In this document: positions 32,927 through 43,472 of the stretch, piece after piece | Layout of the letters: each line of letters starts with the position of its first letter | How positions within the stretch are numbered: the stretch's first letter is position 1 | DNA from: VRUE01 sp963780815 | Lineage (GTDB): Bacteria > Actinomycetota > Thermoleophilia > Solirubrobacterales > 70-9 | Assembly: GCA_963780815.1 (NCBI GenBank) | Contig: CAWADG010000004.1 | Span: forward strand, 124,001 to 188,000 | DNA: 64,000 bases | Reading direction: 5' to 3' | The notes under the pieces: generated by a model | Told to the model about the DNA's origin: nothing | What the model saw: only the letters and a program-made list of their open reading frames with translations | Database searches by the model: none | Made by a program: the position numbers and the translations under genes

Positions 32927-34936
32927 ATGCTCGGCCCCGGTCCCTACCTGCTCGGCATCGCCGCGCTCGCCCTCCTCGCGGTCTCCGCCTGGCTCGGCGC
33001 GTCCGCCGCCCGCGCCCGCCTACTGCCCGACTTTGAGGGATCACCCGCCGTCCTTGCCACATCGGTGCTTGCGCTTGCGCTCGTCATCTGGCCCGCTGAG
33101 CTCCTGGGCACCTTCGGATGGTTCGCCCCGCTCCCGTATTTGGCGGTTGTCGCTGTTGTCGGCGTCTCTACGTGGCGACTCCTTCCGCGGGTGGCGCGGG
33201 GGAAGGGGGGTCGAGGACAGCTTGACCCGCAGAGCCCCCCTTTCCCTGCGTCAGGACCCGCGGACCGGAGCCCCCAGGTATCGGCCCTCGTAGCCACCCT
33301 CATCGGCCTGATCGCGGTGCTGTCGTTCATCCCCGGCGTCCGCGATTCCCTCAGCACCGGCATGACCGGATTCGACTCGACCTGGTACCACGGCCCGTTC
33401 GCGGCGGGCTTCTACCAGAGCGGCAACACCTGGGACCTGCATTTCATCGCGCCGCAGTTCCTCGCCTGGTTCTACCCCGACAACGCCGAAATCTTTCACG
33501 CGGTCGGGATGCTCGCCTTCGATCGCGACCTGATCTCGCCGCTGCTGAACCTGGGCTGGTTCATCGGCTGCCTCTTCGCCCTCTGGTGCATCGGCAGGCC
33601 GGGCCGGGTCGGGGTGTTCTCGGTCTTCCTCGGCAGCCTGATCCTGATCGCCCCATTGCTCTCCGATCAGGCCGGGGAGGCCCGCAACGACATCGTCGCG
33701 ATCTTCTTCCTGCTGGCCGCGATCGCGATCCTGCTCAACGCCGCGCCGACGGCGTCCGGAGCGCGCCGGTTGCCGGACGGGGCCGTGCTCGTCGCCGGCC
33801 TTGCCGCCGGCCTCGCGGCAGGGACGAAGCTGAACTACCTCCTTCCGGCGGCGACGCTCCTGATCGGGATCGCCGTCGCCGGCCCGCCCGGAGCGAGGTG
33901 GCGGGCGCTCGGCCTCGGCGCTATCGCCGCCCTCGCCGGTGGCGGCTACTGGTACCTGCGGAACCTTGCCGCGACCGGCAACCCGCTGCCTTGGTTCACA
34001 AGCATCGGGCCGCTCTCGCTTCCTGGCCCGGACCAGACGCTCGGCGGCCGCGAAGGCCACAGCGTCTTCGGCTACCTGACCGACGGATCGGTCTGGTCGG
34101 AATGGCTCCTGCCCGGGCTCCACCATGGCCTCACGATCTTCTGGCCGCTCCTCGGCGCCCTCGCCCTGGCCGGCCTCCTCCTCGCCCTCGGATCCCGCGC
34201 CAACCCCTACCTCCGCGTGGCCGGCGCCGTCGGAATGGCAGCAGCCCTGGCATGGCTCATCGCCCCGACCTCCGCCTCCGGCCCGGACGGAATGCCCCGC
34301 GGCTTCGAGTCCGGCCTCCGCTACCTCGCCCCCGCTTTGATTTTGGGAATGGCCCTGCTCCCGATCGCGCTACGAGGCTGGCTTCGGGGAGAGGGCGCCG
34401 GGCATCCTTCGGACGGGCGGATACTCAAAGTGCCGCGCCCACTGGCGCGGCACTTGTCCGGACGAGGGATGCCCGGTGCCCTTTTGGCGGCTGGCGTCCT
34501 CGTCGGTGTAGCAATCGGATACCCGGTCCAGAGGCACTATCTCGAGAATCGCTACAAGGACCCCACTTTCGCCGCCCCCGGACTCAACGCCGTCTTCGCC
34601 GCGAAAAGCCGCGTCTCCGGCGAGCGGATCGCGACCACCACCACTCGCCAGTACCCGTTGTTCGGCACCGACCTCTCGAACGAAGTCGAGTTCGTCGGCC
34701 GCCACGAGGCGCACGGCGGCTTTGTCGCGCCGGCCTCCTGCCGCGAGTGGCGCCGGCTTATCGACGCCGGCGACTACGAATACGTCATCGCCAGCCGCGA
34801 CCGGATCGAACCGGGCCACCCGCCCTACCCGGCATCGGCCCACTGGACGGAAGGACCGGACGCCAGGGTCATCCTCCGCCGGCCACCGACCGTCGTCTTC
34901 GAGCTCACCGGGCCACTGGACCCGTCGGCCTGCTGA
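32927..34936 (+). CDS. Multi-spanning glycosyltransferase-like membrane protein
   Basis: A 669-residue protein with about 11-13 membrane helices and a C-terminal soluble domain (about 530-669). The first large loop has GMTGFDSTWYHGPFAAGFY, resembling the acidic motif of GT-C (PMT/ArnT-like) glycosyltransferases that use lipid-linked sugars. It follows murJ without a gap, suggesting a cell-surface role. Two palindromic insertions (33186-33263 and 34392-34482) are read through in frame as loop sequences, the second just before the penultimate helix. Substrate unknown. Confidence 0.7.
   Translation: MLGPGPYLLGIAALALLAVSAWLGASAARARLLPDFEGSPAVLATSVLALALVIWPAELLGTFGWFAPLPYLAVVAVVGVSTWRLLPRVARGKGGRGQLDPQSPPFPASGPADRSPQVSALVATLIGLIAVLSFIPGVRDSLSTGMTGFDSTWYHGPFAAGFYQSGNTWDLHFIAPQFLAWFYPDNAEIFHAVGMLAFDRDLISPLLNLGWFIGCLFALWCIGRPGRVGVFSVFLGSLILIAPLLSDQAGEARNDIVAIFFLLAAIAILLNAAPTASGARRLPDGAVLVAGLAAGLAAGTKLNYLLPAATLLIGIAVAGPPGARWRALGLGAIAALAGGGYWYLRNLAATGNPLPWFTSIGPLSLPGPDQTLGGREGHSVFGYLTDGSVWSEWLLPGLHHGLTIFWPLLGALALAGLLLALGSRANPYLRVAGAVGMAAALAWLIAPTSASGPDGMPRGFESGLRYLAPALILGMALLPIALRGWLRGEGAGHPSDGRILKVPRPLARHLSGRGMPGALLAAGVLVGVAIGYPVQRHYLENRYKDPTFAAPGLNAVFAAKSRVSGERIATTTTRQYPLFGTDLSNEVEFVGRHEAHGGFVAPASCREWRRLIDAGDYEYVIASRDRIEPGHPPYPASAHWTEGPDARVILRRPPTVVFELTGPLDPSAC
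33186..33263. repeat. Long imperfect palindrome inside the glycosyltransferase-like gene
   Basis: CCGCGGGT at 33186-33193 pairs with 33256-33263, and CGCGGGGGAAGGGGGG at 33195-33210 pairs imperfectly with 33235-33250. The enclosed sequence encodes a glycine/proline-rich loop (GKGGRGQLDPQSPPFPASG) between two membrane helices. The architecture matches elements A and B, but the core is not shared with any other copy in the window. Confidence 0.6.
34392..34482. repeat. Palindromic element A2 (family A), inside the glycosyltransferase-like gene
   Basis: Outer arms AGGGCGCCGGGCATCC (34392-34407) and its reverse complement at 34467-34482 match at 15 of 16 positions. They enclose the 54-bp core (34411-34464), identical base for base to the core of A1 at 29853-29906. 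The arms share no sequence with the arms of A1. The gene reads through it in a different frame from comEC, encoding DGRILKVPRPLARHLSGRG. Confidence 0.88.
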
Positions 34937-34961
34937 GCCGAGTCGCCATACTGGCCCGCCG

Positions 34962-36755
<1,794 letters not shown>

Positions 36756-36768
36756 TCCGGCCCGTGCA

Positions 36769-36774
36769 TAGAAT
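36769..36774 (+). promoter_or_regulatory. -10 box TAGAAT (leaderless type) before hydratase gene
   Basis: TAGAAT ends 10 nt before ATG 36785. No Shine-Dalgarno sequence is present between it and the start. Confidence 0.45.
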
Positions 36775-36784
36775 GCCCGCCGCG

Positions 36785-37225
36785 ATGGCGATCCAGACGG
36801 ATGCGGTGGGGAAGGAATGGCCCGCCACGACATATGAGGTGGGCAAGGAGAAGATCGGCGAGTACGCCCGGGTGATCGGGATCGACAATCCGGTCCACTT
36901 CGACCGTGAGGCGGCCAGGGCGGCCGGCTTCCGCGACGTCGTCGCGCCGCCGATGTTCGTCGTCGTCTATGCCGCCCCGGCGCTGGGCCCGGCGATGTTC
37001 GACCCCGAGGTCGCGATGAACTTCGCGGCGATGGTCCACGGCAGCCAGGAGTTCGAGTGGGACGAGCCGGCGGTCGTCGGCGACGAGATCACGACGAGCG
37101 CGAAATGCCTCGAGATCTTCGAGAAAGACGGAAAGGGCTTCTACGTCTTCGAGACGAACTCGGTCAACCAGAACGGGGACCGGGTCGTCCGCGGCACCTG
37201 GACCAACATCGTCAGGGGGGTGTGA
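36785..37225 (+). CDS. MaoC/FAS1-type hot-dog dehydratase subunit (HadA-like)
   Basis: A 146-residue hot-dog-fold protein of the UPF0336/HadA type: VGKEKIGEYARVIGIDNPVHF at the N-terminus, VVAPPMFVVVYAA, and a beta-sheet half without the full hydratase-2 active site. In mycobacteria HadA pairs with HadB as a (3R)-hydroxyacyl dehydratase; the next gene is HadB-like, supporting a heterodimer. ATG 36785 is preferred over ATG 36764 and 36776. Confidence 0.82.
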   Translation: MAIQTDAVGKEWPATTYEVGKEKIGEYARVIGIDNPVHFDREAARAAGFRDVVAPPMFVVVYAAPALGPAMFDPEVAMNFAAMVHGSQEFEWDEPAVVGDEITTSAKCLEIFEKDGKGFYVFETNSVNQNGDRVVRGTWTNIVRGV

Positions 37226-37228
37226 GGG

Positions 37229-37621
37229 ATGGCGGAGCTGAACGTGGGTGACCAGATTCCCGAGCTGCGAGTGACCCCGGACAAGTACCTGCCGCACCGC
37301 TACGCGGGCGCATCGGGGGACTTCAACCCGATCCACATCGACCGCGAATTCGCCAAGAACGTCGGCCTCCCCGACACGATCCTCCACGGCCTCTACATGA
37401 TGGGCCTGGTCGCGCGGGCGAACGCGGCCGCTGCCGGTGGGGACCCGCGGGCGCTGAAGCGGCTCTCGGTGCAGTTCCGGGGAATGGGCGCGCCCGAGCA
37501 GGAGATCGTCGTCACCGGGACCGTCAAGTCGGTCGAGGACGGCCGGGTCGTGATCGACACGGTTGCCGCCCAGGGCGAGAATCAGACGATTCGGAACGCA
37601 GAGGCGGAACTCGAGATCTAG
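37229..37621 (+). CDS. MaoC-type (R)-hydratase subunit (HadB-like)
   Basis: A 130-residue hot-dog protein with the hydratase-2 motif YAGASGDFNPIHIDREFAK, in which the Asp/His pair is catalytic in the family, and HGLYMMGLVARANAAAAGG. It follows its likely partner after 3 nt. The pair probably dehydrates (3R)-hydroxyacyl thioesters; whether ACP- or CoA-linked cannot be told. Confidence 0.85.
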   Translation: MAELNVGDQIPELRVTPDKYLPHRYAGASGDFNPIHIDREFAKNVGLPDTILHGLYMMGLVARANAAAAGGDPRALKRLSVQFRGMGAPEQEIVVTGTVKSVEDGRVVIDTVAAQGENQTIRNAEAELEI

Positions 37622-37632
37622 GCCGTTTGGGG

Positions 37633-37708
37633 TGGGGCTGGGCACCCCTCCCTCGCGCTAGCCGGCTGCGCCGGTAGCGCCGCGCTCGGGTAGGGATACC
37701 CAACCCCA
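37633..37708. repeat. Long two-tier palindrome between hadB-like gene and hrcA
   Basis: TGGGGCTGGGCACCCCTCCC at 37633-37652 pairs imperfectly with 37688-37708, and an inner hairpin forms from GCTAGCCGGC (37657-37666) and GCCGGTAGC (37670-37678). It resembles elements A and B in having an outer arm pair and an inner hairpin, but lies between genes and could serve as terminator. No U-run follows. Confidence 0.6.
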
Positions 37709-37755
37709 CTTCAAGGAGCGCAGAGCCGAGTTCAGAGCTGCGCTCAGCCGACTTC

Positions 37756-37761
37756 TAAGAT
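37756..37761 (+). promoter_or_regulatory. -10 box TAAGAT of hrcA (leaderless type)
   Basis: TAAGAT ends 6 nt before GTG 37768. No CIRCE inverted repeat (TTAGCACTC-N9-GAGTGCTAA) is found in the 146 nt upstream of hrcA. Confidence 0.4.
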
Positions 37762-37767
37762 CTGTCT

Positions 37768-38796
37768 GTGCTGAGTAAGCGACAGGAACTGATTCTGGGG
37801 CTCGTGGTCGATGCGTATCTGGCGTCGGGGCGGCCCGTGGCATCGAAGGCGCTGGCCGAAACCAGGGGGGTGGAGTGGGGGCCCTCGACGGTGCGCGCCG
37901 AGCTGGCTGCGCTCGAGGCGGCCGGCTTCCTGACCCACCCCCATACGTCCGCCGGCCGGGTCCCGACCGAGACCGGCTACCGCCACTACGTCGACTCGCT
38001 GATCGAGTCGGACGCGCCGACGGCGAGGCCGGCGGCCGAGCTGCACCTGACCCGGCTGCGGCGCGAGATCGACGAGGCGCTGCGGGACACGACCGCCGCG
38101 CTCGCCAGCGTCACCGACCTGATGGCGCTGGTGACGGCGCCGCCGCCGAGCATCGCGGCGACGATCCACAGGGTCGAGGTCCTGCGCCTTCAGCCGACCC
38201 GGGTGGTCGCGATCGCGATCGCCTCGACCGGCGCCGTCGCCCAGCGCGTCTTCGACTTCGAGAGGCCGATCGACCCGGGCCTGGTCGAGTGGGCCTCGAG
38301 CTACCTGAACGAGGTGCTTTCCGGGATGGGTGTCGGCTCGAGGATGATCGCCGACCGCCTCAACCGCGACGAGCTCGATCCGGCCGAGGCGGAGTTCATC
38401 GCCACCCTCGGCGAGGCCTTCACCGGGCTCGAGGCGGACGCCGGCGACACCCTCTACGTCGACGGCGCGTCGCGGCTCCTGTCCGAGGCGCACCTCGACG
38501 ACCTGCCGCGGGCCGATGAGCTGATGACGGCCCTCGAGCGGCGGGCGAGCATGCTCGGGATGCTCCGCTCGGCGCTCGACGAGCGCTCCGTGTTCCTCTG
38601 GATCGGCGACGAGAACCCTCAGCCGGAGCTTCGCAGCGTCAGCGTCGTCGGCGCCAATTACGGCCTCGCGCACCGCAACCTCGGCTCGGTCGGGGTCGTC
38701 GGGCCGCTGCGGATGGATTACGCGACCGCGATCGCCTCGGTCCGCGGCGCGGCCCGCGAGCTGTCGCGCTACTGCGAGACGGTCTTCGACGGTTAG
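37768..38796 (+). CDS. hrcA: Heat-inducible transcription repressor HrcA
   Basis: A 342-residue repressor that in other bacteria binds CIRCE upstream of groE/dnaK operons. The winged-helix N-terminus is SKRQELILGLVVDAYLASGR with GPSTVRAELAALEAAGFLTHPHTSAGRVPT, split here by description; a GAF-like domain follows (about 110-335). GTG 37768 starts it and dnaJ follows after 9 nt. No CIRCE is seen in this window. Confidence 0.93.
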   Translation: MLSKRQELILGLVVDAYLASGRPVASKALAETRGVEWGPSTVRAELAALEAAGFLTHPHTSAGRVPTETGYRHYVDSLIESDAPTARPAAELHLTRLRREIDEALRDTTAALASVTDLMALVTAPPPSIAATIHRVEVLRLQPTRVVAIAIASTGAVAQRVFDFERPIDPGLVEWASSYLNEVLSGMGVGSRMIADRLNRDELDPAEAEFIATLGEAFTGLEADAGDTLYVDGASRLLSEAHLDDLPRADELMTALERRASMLGMLRSALDERSVFLWIGDENPQPELRSVSVVGANYGLAHRNLGSVGVVGPLRMDYATAIASVRGAARELSRYCETVFDG

Positions 38797-38805
38797 GCGA
38801 ACCTG

Positions 38806-39471
38806 ATGCCGCGCGACTACTACGACGTGCTCGGCGTCGGCCGCGATGCCGACGGAACCGAGGTGAAGCGGGCGTTCCGCGGCCTCGCCCGCGAGCTCCA
38901 CCCCGACGTCAACGCCCACGACCCCGAGGCCGAGGAGAAGTTCAAAGCCGCGGCCGAGGCATACGAGGTGCTCTCCGATCCCGAGCAACGCCGTGTGTAC
39001 GACGCCTACGGCCACGAGGGACTGCGCTCGGGCGGGTTCCCCGGGGGCGCCGGCTTCGGATCGGTCGAGGACATCTTCCAGGCGTTCTTCGGCCGCGGCT
39101 TCGGTTTCGAGGTACGGACCGGGCCGATGCGGGGCCAGGACCTGATCCACCGGGTCGAGATATCGGCGATCGAGGCGATGCTGGGGACGACGATCACCGT
39201 GCCCAGTCACGAGGGCGACCGCGAGATCGAGCTTCCGCCGGGAATCCAGGCCGGCACGCAGTTCGCGCTCAGGGGCCACGGGCTGCCCGGCTCCAACGGC
39301 GGCCCGCCGGGCGACCTCGTCATCGCCGTCCGGGTGATCGTCCCGACGGATCTGACCGACGAGCAGCGGGAGATGGCCGAGAGGCTCTCCGAGTCGCTCG
39401 GCCCGGAGAACCTCCCCGGAAGCCGCGAGGAGGAGAGCTTCTTCTCCCGCGTCCGCCGCGCGTTCCAGTAG
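38806..39471 (+). CDS. DnaJ-like co-chaperone without zinc-finger domain
   Basis: A 221-residue protein with a J-domain (DYYDVLGVGRDADGTEVKRAF; HPDVN in place of HPD loop, intact), a Gly/Phe region (SGGFPGGAGFGSVEDIFQAFFG) and only one C-terminal substrate domain (GQDLIHRVEISAIEAMLGTT). The four CxxCxGxG repeats of class A DnaJ are missing and the length is well below the usual about 370. It sits in the hrcA-dnaJ position, so it may be the main DnaK partner here. Confidence 0.88.
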   Translation: MPRDYYDVLGVGRDADGTEVKRAFRGLARELHPDVNAHDPEAEEKFKAAAEAYEVLSDPEQRRVYDAYGHEGLRSGGFPGGAGFGSVEDIFQAFFGRGFGFEVRTGPMRGQDLIHRVEISAIEAMLGTTITVPSHEGDREIELPPGIQAGTQFALRGHGLPGSNGGPPGDLVIAVRVIVPTDLTDEQREMAERLSESLGPENLPGSREEESFFSRVRRAFQ

Positions 39472-39481
39472 GGGCGGCTTC

Positions 39482-40363
39482 TTGATTCGACTGGCTGTCA
39501 GGTGCCGCCCTGAGCAGGCCGAGATCGTGCTCGCCGAGCTGACGGTGCTGGCGCCGAACGGGGTCGAGGAGGAGCGGGGGCCGGGCTACGTCGAGTACGC
39601 GATCTACGGCGGCGAGGGCGAGCTGCCCGAGCTGGGCAAGATCGAGGCGGCGGCGGGCGATGGCCTGGTCGAGGTCATCTCGACCGAGGTCCCCGACGAC
39701 TGGGCCGACCGCTGGCAGGACTTCCATCGCCCGATCCTCGTCGGCGATCGCCTCTATGTACGCCCCTCCTGGGAGGAGCCGATCGAGGGCGCGATCGACC
39801 TCGTCGTCGATCCAGGCCGGGCGTTCGGGACCGGCGCCCACCCGACGACGCGGTTGTGCCTCGAGCTCCTGCTCGAGCTCGCCGACCGCGGCGAGGCGCG
39901 GGGGCCGCTGACCGACCTCGGGACCGGCTCCGGCCTGCTCGCGATCGCAGCCGCCAAGCTCGAATGGGGCCCGGTCCATGGGTACGACCACGAGGAGCCA
40001 TCGATCGAGGCCGCGGCGGCGAACGCCGCCGACAATCGCGTCGAGATCGAGTTCGAGCTACTCAACCTGCGCGAGGGCCTGCCGCCGCTCGCGCCGACCA
40101 CGGTCGCGAACCTGACCGCTTCCGTACTGCGGGACGTGGCCGTACAGCTCACAAACCTCTCAGGGGAGTCGGGAAGGGTCCGACGGAGCCTCCCCGCTGT
40201 TGCTCCGGAGGATCCTTCCCGGCTCCCTCAGACGCTCGTGTTGTCGGGCCTCCTTCCCACCGAGCTCGACGAAATCGCGTCAGCCTTCGCCGCATCGGGC
40301 CTCGAGGAGGCCGAGCGGCGCCGCGACGGCGATTGGGCGGCGCTCCTGCTCCGTCGCGGCTAG
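39482..40363 (+). CDS. prmA: Ribosomal protein L11 methyltransferase with palindromic insert
   Basis: A 293-residue SAM-dependent methyltransferase for L11. Motif I is LTDLGTGSGLLAIAAAKL, preceded by GRAFGTGAHPTTRLCLELL; the catalytic-loop region NLTASVLRDVA and the C-terminal LVLSGLL are present. Between these, residues about 225-250 (LSGESGRVRRSLPAVAPED) are encoded by palindromic element B1 and do not occur in PrmA as I know it. The TTG start at 39482 has AGGGGCGG about 5-6 nt upstream. Confidence 0.88.
   Translation: MIRLAVRCRPEQAEIVLAELTVLAPNGVEEERGPGYVEYAIYGGEGELPELGKIEAAAGDGLVEVISTEVPDDWADRWQDFHRPILVGDRLYVRPSWEEPIEGAIDLVVDPGRAFGTGAHPTTRLCLELLLELADRGEARGPLTDLGTGSGLLAIAAAKLEWGPVHGYDHEEPSIEAAAANAADNRVEIEFELLNLREGLPPLAPTTVANLTASVLRDVAVQLTNLSGESGRVRRSLPAVAPEDPSRLPQTLVLSGLLPTELDEIASAFAASGLEEAERRRDGDWAALLLRRG
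40159..40231. repeat. Palindromic element B1 (family B), inside prmA
   Basis: Arms 40159-40189 and 40202-40231 pair imperfectly over about 30 positions (for example GGAGTCGGGAAGG with CCTTCCCGGCTCC). The centre 40185-40206, beginning GGAGCCTCCCCGCTGTTG, is identical over 22 bp to the reverse complement of 53926-53947. The element is read in frame with prmA. Confidence 0.85.
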
Positions 40364-40368
40364 GGGGT

Positions 40369-40869
40369 ATGTTCTCGGCGATGGCGCTGGCGACGTACGG
40401 GGACACGGGCTACAAGATCGCCCTCTTCCTGCACATCCTCGCGGTCGTGCTCGCGTTCGGTCCGACCTTCGGCTATGCGCTCTTCTTCTCGGTCGCGCCG
40501 CAGTACCCGCGGGCGACGCCGGCGATTCTCGCCGGGGTCCAGAAATGCGACCGCTACCTGGTCAATCCCGGGATGGTCGTGCTCCTCCTCGCCGGCCTCT
40601 TTCTGCTCTCGTCCGGCGACTGGGACGCGGGGAAGGCCTTCATCGTCGTCGGGTTCCTCGCGATCATCGCCCTCTTCGGCCTCCAGCACGGCTTCTTCCA
40701 GCCACAGACCCGGAGGGCGAAGGAGCTGGCCGAACGAGACCTGAAATCGAGTGACGAGCTGAGCGACGAGTTCATGGCCCTCAGCGGCCGGATCGGCAAA
40801 GTCGGGACGCTCACCGGCGTGATCGTTGTCGTCACGATCTTCTTCATGGCCTACAAACCGTTCCTCTGA
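40369..40869 (+). CDS. DUF2269-like integral membrane protein
   Basis: A 166-residue protein with four membrane helices (YKIALFLHILAVVLAFGPTF; GMVVLLLAGLFLLSSG; AFIVVGFLAIIALFGLQHGF; and one near the C-terminus ending IFFMAYKPFL). Pattern and length fit the DUF2269 family of predicted membrane proteins. The histidine near helix 1 is conserved in many such families. Function unknown. GGGGG precedes ATG 40369; its stop overlaps the likely murI start. Confidence 0.75.
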   Translation: MFSAMALATYGDTGYKIALFLHILAVVLAFGPTFGYALFFSVAPQYPRATPAILAGVQKCDRYLVNPGMVVLLLAGLFLLSSGDWDAGKAFIVVGFLAIIALFGLQHGFFQPQTRRAKELAERDLKSSDELSDEFMALSGRIGKVGTLTGVIVVVTIFFMAYKPFL

Positions 40870-41699
40870 GCCGGACCGCCTCGCTCCCGATCGCGATGTT
40901 CGACTCGGGGGTCGGTGGGTTGACCGTGCTCCACGAGTGCCTGGTCTCCCTTCCCGAGGAGGACTTCGTCTATCTCGGCGACACCGCGATGTTCCCCTAC
41001 GGGACCCGTGACACCGGGCTGCTGCGCGAACGGATCCGCCGGATCGCCGAGATGCTGCTCGACGACGGCGCGAAGCTGCTGGTGATCGCCTGCAACACGG
41101 CGACCGCGATCGGCGAGGACGTGGCCCGCGAGGTCGGTGCCGAGCGCGGGGTGGAGGTCGTGCCGGTGGTCGAGCCGCAGGCGGAGATCGCCTCGGCGAT
41201 CACAGCCAACGCGAGGGTGGGTGTGCTGGCCACGCCGAACACCGTCGAGAGTGGCGCCTACCGGCGCGCGCTCGAAACCCAGGGGCGGGCGCTCGAGGTG
41301 ACCGAGGTCGAGGCTCCCGACCTTGCGCCGTTCATCCAGGACGGCTCCCCCTTCGACGAGGCGGTGATGGAGATGGCGCGCTCCTACTGCGCGCCGCTCC
41401 GCCAGGCCGACGTCGACACCCTGATCCTCGGCTGCACCCACTACCCGCTGGTGGCGCCGATGCTGCAGAGGATCCTCGGCCGCGACGTGCGCCTGGTCAG
41501 CGGCGGCCACGCGGTCGCCGCCGCGGTGCAGCGGACGCTCGAGTCGGCCGGGGCGGCGCGACGGCGAGACGGTGAGGGCGACTACCGGTTCCTCTGCACC
41601 GGCGACGTCGACTCGTTCCGCGAGCTCGGGACCCGCTTCCTGCAGATGCCACTCGGCGAGGTCGAGAGAATCGACGTTCCCGGCGCCGACTACCCTTAG
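40866..41699 (+). CDS. murI: Glutamate racemase, possible CTG start
   Basis: Makes D-glutamate for peptidoglycan. Family motifs are IAMFDSGVGGLTVLHE, the first catalytic cysteine in VIACNTATAIGEDV and the second in LILGCTHYPLVAPM. ATG 40896 would begin inside the first beta-strand (MFDSGVGG) and lose residues that form it. CTG 40866, which overlaps the preceding TGA as CTGA, gives a full N-terminus (SRTASLPIAMFDSG). The start is therefore uncertain while the product is clear. Confidence 0.92.
   Translation: MSRTASLPIAMFDSGVGGLTVLHECLVSLPEEDFVYLGDTAMFPYGTRDTGLLRERIRRIAEMLLDDGAKLLVIACNTATAIGEDVAREVGAERGVEVVPVVEPQAEIASAITANARVGVLATPNTVESGAYRRALETQGRALEVTEVEAPDLAPFIQDGSPFDEAVMEMARSYCAPLRQADVDTLILGCTHYPLVAPMLQRILGRDVRLVSGGHAVAAAVQRTLESAGAARRRDGEGDYRFLCTGDVDSFRELGTRFLQMPLGEVERIDVPGADYP
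41691..41696 (+). promoter_or_regulatory. -10 box TACCCT of yqeY (leaderless type)
   Basis: TACCCT ends 7 nt before ATG 41704 and is followed by TAGACGG, like the TACCCTTAG before proA. It overlaps the murI stop. Confidence 0.35.
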
Positions 41700-41703
41700 A
41701 CGG

Positions 41704-42127
41704 ATGAGCGCCCTCGAGCAGGCACAGGCAGACGCTCGCGCCGCGATGAAAGCCGGCGAGCGCGAGCGTGTCTCGGCACTGCGCCTGATCGTCGACTCCC
41801 TGCAGCAGGACGCGAAGCTCGGTGACGGCGACGAGGTGGCGGTCCTTCAGCGCGAGCGCAAGAAGCGGCTCGAGGCGGCGCAGGCATATCGCGACGCCGG
41901 GCGCGAAGAGCAGGCGGACGCCGAGGCCTTCGAGGCCGAGCTGATCGAGGGCTACCTGCCCGAGCAGCTCTCCGACGAGGAGCTGGCAGAGATGGTCGAG
42001 GCGGCGATCGCCGAGACCGGCGCCACCGAGCAGCGCCAGATGGGCCAGGTGATGGGGGCCCTGATGCCGAGGGTCGGCGGCCGCGCCGACGGCAAGCGGA
42101 TCAGCTCGGTGGTGCGAGAGAAACTGG

Positions 42128-42135
<8 letters not shown>
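41704..42135 (+). CDS. yqeY: GatB/YqeY domain protein
   Basis: A 143-residue helical protein of the YqeY family, related to the tail domain of amidotransferase subunit GatB: AALKAGERERVSALRLIVD-like start (read AAMKAGERERVSALRLIVD), QAYRDAGREEQADAEAFE, and YLPEQLSDEELAEMV. Such proteins may bind tRNA; exact role unknown. Its end overlaps the phoH start by 8 nt, in the frequent yqeY-phoH-ybeY-era order. Confidence 0.92.
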
Positions 42136-43106
<971 letters not shown>

Positions 43107-43117
<11 letters not shown>

Positions 43118-43472
43118 CCTGAGCGACGTCCCGGGCGAGCTCCGCCGCCCGGTCGCCGCGGCCCTCGCCGCGGCCGGCGTCGAGGACGGCCACCTCGCGC
43201 TCGAGCTGGTGGGCTCCGACCGGATCCGGGAGCTGAACCGCGAGCACCGGGGAAGGGACGCGCCCACCGACGTCCTCGCCTTTCCGCTCGATGGCGCCGG
43301 GGCGACCGCTGGGCCAAGAGAGCTAGGCGACGTCGCGATCTGTCCCGATCATTGCTCCGATGTCGTCGAGGCGGCGGTCCACGGCGTCCTTCACCTCTGC
43401 GGTTACGACCACGAGGCCGACGACGGGGAGATGCTGGCGCTTCAGGACGAGGTCATGGCGGCACTGCGGTGA
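43107..43472 (+). CDS. ybeY: Endoribonuclease YbeY (short form)
   Basis: A 121-residue metal-dependent RNase for 16S 3'-end maturation and ribosome quality control. The signature RGRDAPTDVLAFPLD and the zinc site HGVLHLCGYDHE are intact. The helix between LGDVAICPD and VHGVLHL is about 15 residues shorter than usual, making the protein smaller than the typical 150. It overlaps phoH by 11 nt and era by 4. Confidence 0.92.

Noticed and set aside
37622..37767. Possible CIRCE operator before hrcA
   Set aside because: No sequence close to TTAGCACTC-N9-GAGTGCTAA is present; the palindrome here is unrelated.
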